A stretch of DNA of 45,108 bases from Bacillota bacterium (GTDB taxonomy: Bacteria > Bacillota > Clostridia > Christensenellales > CAG-138): NCBI GenBank assembly GCA_023455425.1, contig JAEYCM010000048.1, positions 1 through 45,108 of the forward strand, in the 5' to 3' direction. The position numbers and the translations under genes were made by a program. How positions within the stretch are numbered: position 1 is the first letter of the stretch; each line of letters starts with the position of its first letter. This document shows positions 31,073 through 39,658 of this stretch, in pieces. The notes beneath the pieces were generated by a model, which worked only from the letters and a program-made list of their open reading frames with translations, was not told the DNA's origin and made no database searches.

Positions 31073-32650
31073 ATGAATATTGCATTGCAGATTGAACGAC
31101 AGGCAGCAGGATCCGTCGCAACCGGATCCAATGTGATTTTTGATACAACCATATATATCGCCGGCAATGTTGTCTATAACCCCGCAACCGGCGTGATTAC
31201 CTTTTTGGAGGCGGGGCGCTATTCCATCGATTGGTGGGTGGCCATCCAATCCGTGAGCGCGCCAAGCGCGGTGTTCGCGATCAGCTCCTCACAGGGAGAT
31301 TTTTTGGAGGGCAATTCGCCGCTGAAAACCACTGAAGTTGTGGGGCTAAGCATTGTAAATGTGGTAGCGGCGCCCGTAACGGTAACGCTTGTAAACGCGA
31401 GCGGCGGAACGGCGTTCTATTCGCCATCCGTTCCGGTAAAAGCGACGCTTGTTGTGATTGAGGATGATATCGTGACACCGACGGGACCCTCAGGCCCTAC
31501 CGGGCCGACGGGGCCCACTGGCCCCACAGGTCCTGCCGGCGATACCGGCCCTACCGGCGCCACAGGTGCGACTGGACCCACCGGCGATACCGGTCCTACC
31601 GGACCTACGGGTGCAACTGGTCCTACCGGGCCTACGGGCGATACTGGTCCTACTGGTCCCACAGGTGCGACTGGACCCACCGGGCTTACCGGCGACACCG
31701 GTCCTACTGGTCCCACGGGTGATACCGGCCCTACCGGCGCCACAGGTGCGACTGGGCCCACAGGCGCGACTGGCCCCACCGGGCCTACCGGCGACCCCGG
31801 CCCTACCGGTCCCACAGGTGCGACTGGCCCCACGGGCGATACTGGTCCTACCGGTCCCACGGGCGCGACTGGCCCCACCGGGCCTACCGGCGACACCGGT
31901 CCTACTGGGCCCACGGGTGCGACTGGCCCCACAGGCGACACCGGTCCTACTGGGCCCACGGGTGCGACTGGCCCCACAGGCGACACCGGTCCTACTGGGC
32001 CCACGGGCGCGACTGGCCCTACCGGTCCCACAGGCGCGACTGGCCCCACCGGGCCTACCGGCGACACCGGTCCTACTGGGCCCACGGGTGATACTGGCCC
32101 CACGGGACCTACCGGCGATACTGGTCCCACCGGGCCTACTGGCCCTACTGGCCCCACGGGTGCGACTGGCCCCACCGGGCCTACCGGCGATACTGGACCC
32201 ACCGGGCCTACTGGGCCAACTGGGCCCACCGGACCCGCCGTATTGCTGCTGGGGTTGCAGGCCCAATATCAGGATGCCGAAGTTGCGACGCTTGCCGATG
32301 GGGACGCGATCCCGTTCAACACGGTTATCAACAATCAAAGCCCCGACATGACGCTCAATGCGGGAACCGGGGAAATTACGATTACGGCGCCGGGAAACTA
32401 TTATGTGAGCTGGTGGGTTTCTGTAGACGGCTCGACCGTTGCGACCTTCATTACGTTCTCGCTGGAGCTTGACGGCACGGCACTGTCCTCCTCCGCCACA
32501 CCTTTATTGACCGACCAGCTGACGGGTTCTGACTTGATTACCGTCACGACCACGCCCGCCGTATTGACGCTGAATAACGCCACCGGCAACGATATCTTCA
32601 CCGGAAATACAGCCATACAGGCGAACATTGCGGTGGTGCAGTTGTCATAG
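31073..32650 (+). CDS. Collagen-like BclA-type surface/exosporium protein with similar domains at both ends
   Basis: 525 residues from the ATG at 31073, which follows AAGGAG. Residues 138-389 are 84 uninterrupted Gly-X-Y triplets, mostly GPT, GAT and GDT, the threonine-rich type known from bacterial spore filaments. Both flanking regions (about 1-130 and 392-525) are beta-rich and resemble each other: VITFLEAGRYSIDWWV in the first against EITITAPGNYYVSWWV in the second, and both end in a similar strand (ATLVVIED, ANIAVVQLS). These look like C1q/TNF-type BclA C-terminal domains. No signal peptide or membrane segment is present, consistent with spore surface assembly from the mother cell. Confidence 0.85.
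   Translation: MNIALQIERQAAGSVATGSNVIFDTTIYIAGNVVYNPATGVITFLEAGRYSIDWWVAIQSVSAPSAVFAISSSQGDFLEGNSPLKTTEVVGLSIVNVVAAPVTVTLVNASGGTAFYSPSVPVKATLVVIEDDIVTPTGPSGPTGPTGPTGPTGPAGDTGPTGATGATGPTGDTGPTGPTGATGPTGPTGDTGPTGPTGATGPTGLTGDTGPTGPTGDTGPTGATGATGPTGATGPTGPTGDPGPTGPTGATGPTGDTGPTGPTGATGPTGPTGDTGPTGPTGATGPTGDTGPTGPTGATGPTGDTGPTGPTGATGPTGPTGATGPTGPTGDTGPTGPTGDTGPTGPTGDTGPTGPTGPTGPTGATGPTGPTGDTGPTGPTGPTGPTGPAVLLLGLQAQYQDAEVATLADGDAIPFNTVINNQSPDMTLNAGTGEITITAPGNYYVSWWVSVDGSTVATFITFSLELDGTALSSSATPLLTDQLTGSDLITVTTTPAVLTLNNATGNDIFTGNTAIQANIAVVQLS
31484..32239 (+). repeat. Collagen-coding repeat tract
   Basis: 756 bp of degenerate 9-bp units (GGN CCN ACN and variants) in longer 27- to 36-bp higher-order repeats encode the Gly-X-Y stalk. 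Synonymous codons vary between units, so the array is not a very recent expansion, but slippage and recombination are expected. Confidence 0.9.
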
Positions 32651-32687
32651 CCCTTATTCCGGAGCGCTCAAAAACAGCCGTATACGA

Positions 32688-32717
32688 AGCGCCCCTTCCG
32701 AAGCAGGAAGGGGCGCT
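32688..32717. terminator. Stem-loop terminator between convergent genes
   Basis: A perfect 12-bp stem AGCGCCCCTTCC/GGAAGGGGCGCT with a 6-nt loop. No long T run follows on either side. Confidence 0.6.
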
Positions 32718-32737
32718 GTGCGCTTAGTATAATCGGG

Positions 32738-33532
32738 CTAAAACGGCCGGGCAAAGAACCAATTCGTTACAAACTGATCCAGTAGCACCAGAATGCCGAG
32801 CGTCGCCACATAGTAGATAAACGGGGTCAGCCGCTTGCTTGTGATGACGCGCAGCATCAGGCGCACGGCCGCATAGCCTGCGATTGCCGCCATGACCATG
32901 CCTGCTACAACAAACGTCCAGTTCACGTCCTCCACGCCGCTTTTGATAAGATCCGGTACTTCAAACACGAAGGAGCCCACGATTGCTGGAACGGAAAGCA
33001 AAAACGAAAAGTCCGCGGCTTCCTTCTTTTCTATTTTGCAGTATAACGCGCCCGCGATGGTCGCCCCGGATCTTGAAACGGCGGGAAGTATGGAAATGCT
33101 CTGCATCACGCCGATCAAAAGCGCATCCCCCGCGCGCATGGTCCCTATGGTCTTGCGCCCCGTTCTTGCGCGCTGCGCAAACCACAGGATGAGCGCGGTC
33201 AGTAAAAATTCAAAACCGAGAAGGTGGCCCTTGTACGATTCTTCGATCAGGTCTTTGAGAAAGACTGCCGCCAATACGGTGGGGATGAGCGCAATAAGAA
33301 GCATCAGCGTCTTCTTTTGAAACGGGTGGCAGATGAGATCCCAAAGTTCTTTATAATATACGGCAATTACCGCAATCAGCGTGCCGACGTGCAGCATGAT
33401 GGTGAACAGCAGCGTCCCCTGTTCCACGCCAAAAAGATTGTGCAGCAGCACCAAATGGCCGGAACTTGAAACCGGAAGAAATTCCGTAATGCCTTGGGCA
33501 AGACCCAGCAGCAATGCGATCCAAATTGTCAT
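32738..33532 (-). CDS. uppP: Undecaprenyl-diphosphatase
   Basis: 264 residues with about seven membrane segments. It dephosphorylates undecaprenyl pyrophosphate to recycle the lipid carrier of cell-wall synthesis; such genes also give bacitracin tolerance. Family signatures are intact: GITEFLPVSSSGHLVLL (residues about 14-30, with the conserved Glu and His) and SILPAVSRSGATIAGAL (about 150-166, with the active-site Arg). It appears monocistronic. Confidence 0.96.
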   Translation of the reverse strand: MTIWIALLLGLAQGITEFLPVSSSGHLVLLHNLFGVEQGTLLFTIMLHVGTLIAVIAVYYKELWDLICHPFQKKTLMLLIALIPTVLAAVFLKDLIEESYKGHLLGFEFLLTALILWFAQRARTGRKTIGTMRAGDALLIGVMQSISILPAVSRSGATIAGALYCKIEKKEAADFSFLLSVPAIVGSFVFEVPDLIKSGVEDVNWTFVVAGMVMAAIAGYAAVRLMLRVITSKRLTPFIYYVATLGILVLLDQFVTNWFFARPF

Positions 33533-33640
33533 AACAGCGCTCCTCTCCTGAGGCAGGGGGATGCTCCCCTAATTTACGTTTTACTTAGCCTATCATATGC
33601 CGTATGAAGGCCGTTTACAAGACCGGCTTTGCCTTACATG

Positions 33641-33673
33641 AAAAAAGCGCCCCGAATGACGCGGGGCGCTTTT
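33641..33673. terminator. Bidirectional terminator after the SH3-repeat gene
   Basis: AAAAGCGCCCCG/CGGGGCGCTTTT with a 7-nt loop, preceded and followed by A and T runs. It lies 15 bp beyond the SH3-repeat stop on the minus strand. Confidence 0.85.
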
Positions 33674-33687
33674 CAATTCAGAAGCGG

Positions 33688-35298
33688 TTAATTGGGATAA
33701 TTGGGTCCGACGCGGTCTGCTTCCACATAGGCGGTATGATAATCGCCATCCGCATCGCGCCAGGAGACGTTGATCCAATCGCCGACCTGGAACAGCACGG
33801 TGAGCGCCTTGCCGCGGGTCACGCGGGTCACGTATTCGCTGCCTTCCTTGAACTCGTATACGGTCCCGCTGGTATTTTTATAGGTGGGGGCGCCCGCATA
33901 CTTCTGTACATATACGGTGGAACCGATCAGCGAACCGGAGCCGGAGCCAATGGAGCCATTGTAGTACGCAAGCTTGCTGGCGGGCACATACATGACGGTG
34001 CCGTTGACGAGTATCTGGACCCACACGCCGTTGGTGGCAATTGCCCAGACCTGCTCATTGCGGTCCAAATATCCGGTGCGGTATGCGCTCTGCTCCGAAG
34101 GAATGGAGTAGCAGTAGGTGTAGCTGCTGGGCGCGTACATCCATGTGTTGAGCGTGGTAAAGCCCGCTGTGCCGGTACCGCCGGAGGATACGATCACCTG
34201 GCTGGTCAGCACATAGCCGGTCCTGCCTTCAAAGTTGATCTTGGTCCACGTGCTGCCCACGGTGCCGGTGCGGGAAGCGCTATCACCGTTATAGAGGTAC
34301 CCCAGCAGATAGGCTGCGGTGGAGGTACTGGAATAAACGGGCGTGGTGGACGTAGCGTATACCGTGCCGCCGGAAGTGGAGCCGGAGCCGTACATGCGCA
34401 TATCCGGCGCATACACGTAACCGACGTTCACGCCCAACTGCACCTGATACCAGCTGGCATTATAAACGCCAAGGTAGGTGATGCTGTCGCCCGCGTCAAG
34501 ATAACCGATGGCGCGGTAGGCCGTGCTGGGACCGGTGCGGACAGCGGTCGCCTTGGTGGCATACAGCAGAGACGTATTGTCGGGCGTGGATGTGCCGCCA
34601 CCCGTATAAGTCTTAAGATAGCTGCTCGATACATAGGCCGTCTGGTTGTTGTAGCGAACCTGGGTCCAGTTGCCGGAAGTGCCGGTCTTCTGCACCGTTT
34701 CGCCCTTGGCAAGATAGCCGATGATCGAGTAGCTTGTGCTGGGGCCCGTACGGACATTGACATTGGCCGTCGCTACCATCGTGGTACCGGTTGTGGTTCC
34801 GCCGCCGGTGCTGCCCTGAGAAAGGTAACCCGAACTTACATAAGCCGTACCTGTGCCCCATTTGATAATGGACCAGGAACCGGTGGAACCTACCAGCGTG
34901 ACGGCGTCGCCCCGCTTGAGTTCGCCGAGCTTTGCGTAGTTGGTGCCGGGGCCGGAGCGGACGTTGACGGCTGCGTTCGCATATACGGTCGTACCGTCGC
35001 CTATGATGACGGGATCATCATCCGAACCGGAATACGGCTTGACGTAAGGCGTGTTTACATAGCCGGTCCTGCCGTTGTAATCGATCTTTGTCCAGTTGCC
35101 GGAGGTGCCGAGTTTGGCCACCACCTGGCCCTTATTCAGCGAACCGATGATATTGCTGCCAACACGAGGCTCGCTGCGTACGTTGATGTCGGTCGTGGCA
35201 TACACCTGAGATGCCGCCATTGCGGGAAGTGCTACGGCCAGCATGGTGAGCATCACCAAAGCGACCGCCAGCGTACGGCGTAAAGTTCTTGTTTTCAT
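33688..35298 (-). CDS. Secreted protein with about seven tandem bacterial SH3 domains
   Basis: 536 residues. A signal peptide ends AMA-AS (cleavage near residue 29). The rest is made of bacterial SH3 (SH3_3) repeats of about 60-70 residues. The first three are canonical: INVRSEPRVGSNIIGSL, VNVRSGPGTNYAKLGEL and VNVRTGPSTSYSIIGYL, each ending in a Tyr-Val strand. The next two are recognisable but weaker, and the last two are strongly diverged. No enzymatic domain is attached, so it is probably a cell-wall binding or scaffolding protein. AAGGAGGGATCC precedes the ATG. Confidence 0.9.
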   Translation of the reverse strand: MKTRTLRRTLAVALVMLTMLAVALPAMAASQVYATTDINVRSEPRVGSNIIGSLNKGQVVAKLGTSGNWTKIDYNGRTGYVNTPYVKPYSGSDDDPVIIGDGTTVYANAAVNVRSGPGTNYAKLGELKRGDAVTLVGSTGSWSIIKWGTGTAYVSSGYLSQGSTGGGTTTGTTMVATANVNVRTGPSTSYSIIGYLAKGETVQKTGTSGNWTQVRYNNQTAYVSSSYLKTYTGGGTSTPDNTSLLYATKATAVRTGPSTAYRAIGYLDAGDSITYLGVYNASWYQVQLGVNVGYVYAPDMRMYGSGSTSGGTVYATSTTPVYSSTSTAAYLLGYLYNGDSASRTGTVGSTWTKINFEGRTGYVLTSQVIVSSGGTGTAGFTTLNTWMYAPSSYTYCYSIPSEQSAYRTGYLDRNEQVWAIATNGVWVQILVNGTVMYVPASKLAYYNGSIGSGSGSLIGSTVYVQKYAGAPTYKNTSGTVYEFKEGSEYVTRVTRGKALTVLFQVGDWINVSWRDADGDYHTAYVEADRVGPNYPN

Positions 35299-35480
35299 AT
35301 GGATCCCTCCTTGCTATTGCTGTTCATATCCTTTTCCCCCATCCCGCGGCATAATCCCTGCCAAAATATTACTTGCCTGGCAGCTGTTTTCCTTATTGAA
35401 GATTATACCCCCCCAAGACCCAGAAAGGAACCACATTCAGGAAAGTTCATATAATCTTCAAATACTCTCGAACTCGGCCA

Positions 35481-36209
35481 TTACTCCCCAAGCAATACGT
35501 GCTTGAACGGATCAACCGCGTCGCCGTCCTGATAAAGCGCAAAGTGGAGATGGGGTTCCATTGCGCATTCACTTACAGCGGTGTCGCCCACAGCGCCAAG
35601 TTTCTCTCCCGCATTTACGCGTTGTCCTTCCTTGACAGCCGCAGGATTGGCGAGGTTGGCGTAAAGGCTTTTTAAGCCGTCCTCATGTTCGACAAGCACG
35701 CTCACGCCCAATGCTTTGTCCTCATATACCTTTTCTACCGTGCCGCTCTTGATGGCGATCACGTCCGTACCCAGACGGGCCTTGATATCCACCCCGTCAT
35801 GCGTCGTCCAGACCTCCAGAGTTTCGGAATAAAGCAGCGTATCCACGGCAAATCCCCAGATAACCTCCCCCGCCACAGGCGGCGCGGCCTTGCTTTCGGC
35901 CTGACGCTTGGGTTTGGGGGTGGGCGTGGGAGCGGGCGTTACTGTAGGCTGCGCGGGCGTCGCCGCAGGTGTGCTCGCAGGGGTGGGGCGTATGGCCTCG
36001 CTCAAAGGTTCATCCTCGCTTACCCCCGCTTCCTGAGAAGGAGGCGTAGGTTCCGCGCGTTCTGCCTGCGTATCCGGCAGCAGTGCGACCGCCGCCGCGA
36101 TGCCGATGCACAGGATGCACAACCCCAGCACCACATAAAACCCCTGCTTTTTGAGAAACGCAGACGCATTTTCCCTGAACGCGCCTGCGCGTGTTCCCTT
36201 ATGTTCCAT
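35481..36209 (-). CDS. M23 (LytM) peptidase, SpoIIQ-like
   Basis: 242 residues from the ATG at 36209 (MEHKGTRAG), preceded by AAAGGAGGAACCC. A short cytoplasmic N-terminus, one membrane segment (about 24-45), a Pro/Thr/Ala-rich linker (about 50-112) and a LytM domain (about 115-240) follow. The zinc site looks complete: His137-x3-Asp141 (HDGVD) and His220-Leu-His222. This layout matches clostridial SpoIIQ, a forespore membrane protein that interacts with the mother cell and keeps endopeptidase residues. A general cell-wall endopeptidase is the alternative. Confidence 0.85.
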   Translation of the reverse strand: MEHKGTRAGAFRENASAFLKKQGFYVVLGLCILCIGIAAAVALLPDTQAERAEPTPPSQEAGVSEDEPLSEAIRPTPASTPAATPAQPTVTPAPTPTPKPKRQAESKAAPPVAGEVIWGFAVDTLLYSETLEVWTTHDGVDIKARLGTDVIAIKSGTVEKVYEDKALGVSVLVEHEDGLKSLYANLANPAAVKEGQRVNAGEKLGAVGDTAVSECAMEPHLHFALYQDGDAVDPFKHVLLGE

Positions 36210-36994
36210 ATTGGGTTCCTCCTTTAATAACGTTGCATCAACCCAAAAGGTTGCGTGTTTTGAGTGTATCCAATACAAAAAAGGTTATAACATCCAAAAG
36301 CGCGGCGGCGTTCCCAAATTGGCGCAAGTTGCAGTTTGTTGGAATATTTTTCCTTGATTTGGTTCCTGCATGGCCGGACAGAATACTGTTTAGAGGTGGT
36401 AAGAGTGCGTAACAGTACGAAAACAACCTCCATTGCCAACAAGGGCAGGAGAAAGCTCGAATACAATCGGGCGGTATTCAGTCCGGGCGACAGCGTCGGC
36501 GGGAACTTTTGTTCCCGCCTTTGCTTTGTTAAAACATATGAATTGCGGCTGCTGGGCGGCGGAGCGCCCTTTGGGCAGGCCTTCGTGTCCGGCCTGTCCG
36601 AAATGATTGGAAATGAGGTTTCAAGCTCTCAAATATTTCTTTTGTGTTTCCGCGCGTATTTTTTTGAGCCCCGGACATACTAGTAGCGAGGTAAGAACAG
36701 TGCTTATTCAAGTACCGGGACGACCTTCATCGTCAGAACGGGCGAGAAGGCGCGCTTGAGCAATTCAAGCCGTGGATCATCCGGGAGACAGCAGGCACGG
36801 GGACGCAAAGTCCCCGTGTTTTTATGTTTGCAAAGCGCTTTTCTGTTTTCCCATTTTAAAAATCAGCCGTATTAATCATAAAGAAATATTTTTGTTAGCC
36901 GCCATCTTTCTGCTAATGGCCTTCTAGCGTTCTTCCGAACTAATACATGAACGGTTTTATAAGAGTTGCATGGAAAGTGCGGAAAGGATACGGC
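36210..36994. other. Unassigned hairpin-rich intergenic region (possible structured RNA)
   Basis: 785 bp without a convincing gene. Features read on the plus strand: an inverted repeat GGACAGAATAC (about 36376-36386) with GTATTCAGTCC (about 36473-36483), AGAGGT pairing with ACCTCC inside it, a terminator-like hairpin GGCGGGAAC-TTTT-GTTCCCGCC followed by TTTGCTTTG (about 36499-36520), GGGCAGGCC..GGCCTGTCC, GACGA..TCGTC, GCTTGA..TCAAGC, and finally CACGGGGAC..GTCCCCGTG followed by T5 (about 36797-36825). A 92-codon open frame from a GTG at about 36404 overlaps these structures and resembles nothing I know. Confidence 0.4.
36797..36826 (+). terminator. Terminator hairpin ahead of the hemerythrin gene
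   Basis: CACGGGGAC-GCAAA-GTCCCCGTG is followed by TTTTTATG. With no protein gene in front of it on the plus strand, it suggests an upstream transcript of non-coding type. Confidence 0.65.
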
Positions 36995-37420
36995 ATGCTC
37001 TGGAAGGATAAATACGAATTGGGCGTTCCCCTGATTGATACGCAGCACAAAGAACTCTTCCGGCGGGTGGATATGTTCATGCAGACGCTGCGTTCCCCCC
37101 TTTCTTGGGAGGAAAAGGTCGAAAAGGTAAACGAGACGCTGGAATTTATGAAGGCGTACGTGGTGACTCATTTTCAGGATGAGGAGGCTTACCAGGAGAA
37201 AATCGGATACCCCGGCCTGAACGAACACAAGGCGCTCCATGGCGGCATGGTCGCCTATGTGATAGAGGTAGCGGCGCAGTATGAGCAGCAGGGCTACGAC
37301 GAACGCCTGATGCAGCAGTTTGGCGGCAAGCTGCTTGCATGGCTCATCAACCACGTTGCATCCGAGGATCAGCAGATTGGCGCATATGAAAAGGCCAAGG
37401 GGGTGTCCTCCCATGTCTGA
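36995..37420 (+). CDS. Bacteriohemerythrin
   Basis: 141 residues from the ATG at 36995 (MLWKDKYELG), preceded by AAAGGATACGGC. All seven di-iron ligands of the family are present: His18, His59 and Glu63 (HFQDE), His78 and His82 (HKALH), His120 and Asp125 (HVASED). It binds oxygen reversibly for sensing, storage or delivery. In motile anaerobes stand-alone or fused hemerythrins serve aerotaxis. The 3' end overlaps the cheX start by 8 bp, linking it to chemotaxis signalling. Confidence 0.95.
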   Translation: MLWKDKYELGVPLIDTQHKELFRRVDMFMQTLRSPLSWEEKVEKVNETLEFMKAYVVTHFQDEEAYQEKIGYPGLNEHKALHGGMVAYVIEVAAQYEQQGYDERLMQQFGGKLLAWLINHVASEDQQIGAYEKAKGVSSHV

Positions 37421-37865
37421 AGCCCTGTATCGTCCGTTTCTGCAGGCAACACAGCATGTGTTTCAGCTCATGCTGGATTTGAATGACGTACACGCGGAGC
37501 CGTTAAGTGAAGCCGCGCAATGCCTTGATACCCTGGAGGTTTCCATCGGCGTGACCGGCGATTTAACAGGCCAGGTGGTTTACAGTTTTCCGTATGAGAC
37601 CTGTCTCAATATGGTCAATATCATGAGCGGCATGGAAATTTCCGAAGTGGATGAGTTTGTGACCTCCGCCATCAGCGAAATCGCCAATATCATCAGCGGA
37701 AATGTGATGACGCTGCTGACCGACGAAAGCGTTGCCTGCGATATTCTTCCGCCCAAGCTCTTGAACGGGGAAGCGGACAAAGGCAGCTATGCGCTGGATA
37801 CCGTATCCTGTATTGTGACCCCTTTGGGCAATATCTGCCTGGATATCATGCTCAATCCCGCATAA
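37413..37865 (+). CDS. cheX: Chemotaxis phosphatase CheX
   Basis: 150 residues, ATG at 37413 inside the hemerythrin gene's end, with AGGGGGTG upstream. The CheC/CheX family fold is indicated by LEVSIGVTGDLTGQVVYSF, and the active-site helix SEIANIISGNV has the Glu-x2-Asn pair that dephosphorylates CheY-P. No other chemotaxis gene is in the window, so this is an outlying two-gene unit with hemerythrin. It ends before a strong terminator. Confidence 0.92.
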   Translation: MSEALYRPFLQATQHVFQLMLDLNDVHAEPLSEAAQCLDTLEVSIGVTGDLTGQVVYSFPYETCLNMVNIMSGMEISEVDEFVTSAISEIANIISGNVMTLLTDESVACDILPPKLLNGEADKGSYALDTVSCIVTPLGNICLDIMLNPA

Positions 37866-37883
37866 TATGCATTGGAAGCGCTA

Positions 37884-37909
37884 AAAGGGCGGTAATAACC
37901 GCCTTTTTT
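37884..37909 (+). terminator. Terminator after cheX
   Basis: AAAGGGCGGT-AATA-ACCGCC followed by six T. Confidence 0.85.
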
Positions 37910-38053
37910 GTTTGTTAAATTACTTTCAATCATATTCCTCAATACGGACAAACTGTGTTATGATAAAACATAGCGTGAACAAACGCCTGCAACATTTATT
38001 AAGAAATCATCGCCGGCCCTCAGAACCGGCGCAAAAAATTTATCGAGGTTCAT

Positions 38054-39031
38054 ATGAAAAAACTGTTTTCCCGCGCGCTTCTCCTGCTGCTGCTTCCCGT
38101 GCTGCTGCTTTCCGGCTGCGGCCCGTCGCCCAATGAAAAGGTATCCGCGGTTGGATTTTATCTGGATACGGTCATCAGCATCACGGCCTACGGCGTCAAG
38201 CAGGAGGTTGTGGATGACGCGCTCAATAAAATTGAGGAATATGAAAATCTGCTCTCTAAGACCATAGAGGGCAGCGACGTCTGGAAGATCAACCACGCAA
38301 ACGGCCAGCCTGTGGAAGTAAGCGACTACACGCGCGAAGTGCTCGAAGCCTCCGCAAAAACAAGCGCGGCCTGCGGCGGCGCGTTCGACATCACCGTTGA
38401 GCCTTCCGTGGCCCTGTGGGATTTCAAGAGTGAGGCGCCTTCCCTGCCGGATAAAGAAAAACTGGCTGAGACCGCCAAGCTGACGGACTATACGAAGGTC
38501 AGGCTGGAAGGAAATACCATTACACTGCCCGCGGGCATGCGGATTGACCTTGGCTCCATCGCAAAGGGCTACGTTACGGACGAGATTGCGGAATACTGCC
38601 GCTCCCGCGGCGTGAAGCGCGGTATCCTGAACTTTGGTGGCAATGTCGTCGTCATCGGCAACCGGCCGGACGGCCAGCCCTGGAACGTCGGCATCCAGGA
38701 CCCCAAGGAGCCCACGGGCCAGCCGCTCATTACCCTGCCTACGACGGACGGCGCAGTGGTCACCAGCGGCGTCTATGAACGCGGCTTTACGCTGGACAAT
38801 GTGCGCTACCATCATATTCTGGACCCGGAAACGGGATGGCCCGTACAGAACGGCCTTGCCTCCGTCACCATACTCACCAAGGATTCCCTCACCGCGGACG
38901 CTTATGATACCGCCTGCTTTGTGATGGGATTGGAAAAGGGCATGGCGCTTGTCGAATCCATCCCCGGCATGGAAGCGGTGTTTATTGACGACGAGGAAAA
39001 CATCTACTATTCCAGCGGGTTGCAAAAATAA
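38054..39031 (+). CDS. apbE: FAD:protein FMN transferase (lipoprotein)
   Basis: 325 residues. The lipoprotein signal peptide ends LLSGC with Cys22 lipidated. ApbE motifs in order: FYLDTVISITAYG, FDITVEPSVALWDF, DLGSIAKGYVTDEI (FAD/metal site), LNFGGNVVVIG, HHILDPETGWPVQNG and LTADAYDTACFVMG (Asp ligand). It transfers FMN from FAD to threonine of target proteins outside the membrane, for example Rnf/Nqr subunits; no such target is encoded nearby. An extended -10-like TGT-TATGAT lies upstream at about 37958. A methyltransferase-like gene follows after 9 bp. Confidence 0.95.
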   Translation: MKKLFSRALLLLLLPVLLLSGCGPSPNEKVSAVGFYLDTVISITAYGVKQEVVDDALNKIEEYENLLSKTIEGSDVWKINHANGQPVEVSDYTREVLEASAKTSAACGGAFDITVEPSVALWDFKSEAPSLPDKEKLAETAKLTDYTKVRLEGNTITLPAGMRIDLGSIAKGYVTDEIAEYCRSRGVKRGILNFGGNVVVIGNRPDGQPWNVGIQDPKEPTGQPLITLPTTDGAVVTSGVYERGFTLDNVRYHHILDPETGWPVQNGLASVTILTKDSLTADAYDTACFVMGLEKGMALVESIPGMEAVFIDDEENIYYSSGLQK

Positions 39032-39040
39032 TCGGAGCCG

Positions 39041-39658
39041 ATGATGAACCCATGGAAAGAAGTTCCCCTGGACGTATATGAAAGCCACATGCAGCTTGGC
39101 TCCGTGGCCCAGCTGCAGGCGCTCGACGCGCTCTATGCGGAGCGTCTTGCCGCGTATCCCGCAAACAGCGTGGCGTTTTGGGGCGTGGCGGGCGGCAACG
39201 GGTTAGGCCGCATCGACCCCGCGCGCTATGATGCCGTATATGGCGTGGATGTCAATGAGGCGTATCTTGACGCCTGCCGCGGCCGGTATCCGGAGCTTGC
39301 GGGGATACTCACTCTTATCGCGGCGGATCTTTCGCAGCCGGTTGCGCTGCCCTATGCGGAGCTTGTTTTCGCGGACCTTTTGATCGAATACATCGGCATC
39401 CCCGCCTTTACGGCACAGATAGGGGCATGTAAGCCCCGCTTGCTTTGCTGCACCATCCAGCAGAACCTTGCGCACTCTTTTGTCTCCCCTTCCCCCTACG
39501 CGGATGCGCTTGCGGATGTAGGCCTCCTGCATGCGGACGTGGAGGAAGACGCGCTTACGAATAGCTTAGGCGCTTTAGGATACCGTTTGCTGTACCGGAA
39601 CGAGGTCCCCCTTGTAAACGGCAAGCAGTTTGTACGGCTCGATTATAAAACCCGCTGA
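39041..39658 (+). CDS. Class I SAM-dependent methyltransferase-like protein
   Basis: 205 residues (two adjacent ATG codons at 39041 and 39044, GGAG just upstream). A Rossmann-type SAM-binding pattern is visible: VAFWGVAGGNGLGRID as glycine loop, VYGVDVNEAYLDACRGRYPEL as the acidic strand-2 end, and LIAADLSQPVALPYAELVFADLLIEYIG as the motif III region. The substrate is unknown. It is co-transcribed with apbE, with a 9-bp gap. The stop codon is part of the following terminator stem. Confidence 0.75.
   Translation: MMNPWKEVPLDVYESHMQLGSVAQLQALDALYAERLAAYPANSVAFWGVAGGNGLGRIDPARYDAVYGVDVNEAYLDACRGRYPELAGILTLIAADLSQPVALPYAELVFADLLIEYIGIPAFTAQIGACKPRLLCCTIQQNLAHSFVSPSPYADALADVGLLHADVEEDALTNSLGALGYRLLYRNEVPLVNGKQFVRLDYKTR

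Noticed and set aside
31484..32239. CRISPR-like regular repeats
   Set aside because: The regular units are codons of the collagen stalk; there are no unique spacers of constant length and no cas genes.
31417..32338. Antisense frames over the collagen tract (GPV-type repeats)
   Set aside because: They are the reverse complement of the Gly-X-Y repeat; the real gene has a start site, flanking domains and a complete sense frame.
36376..36483. RNase P RNA or 6S RNA, suggested by GGTAAGAG and GTAACAGT-like strings and a closing stem
   Set aside because: The obligatory conserved RNase P blocks (GAGGAAAGTCC, ACAGAA and the rest) are missing, and no 6S-type central bubble can be drawn with confidence.
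36404..36683. Possible 92-codon gene starting at a GTG behind AGAGGTGG
   Set aside because: It overlaps strong hairpins including a terminator-like one, has an erratic composition and resembles no known protein; kept only as an alternative to the RNA hypothesis.
36797..36826. c-di-GMP riboswitch, because of the GGGACGCAAAG string
   Set aside because: The string falls within a simple terminator hairpin, and the other conserved parts of that riboswitch class are not present upstream.
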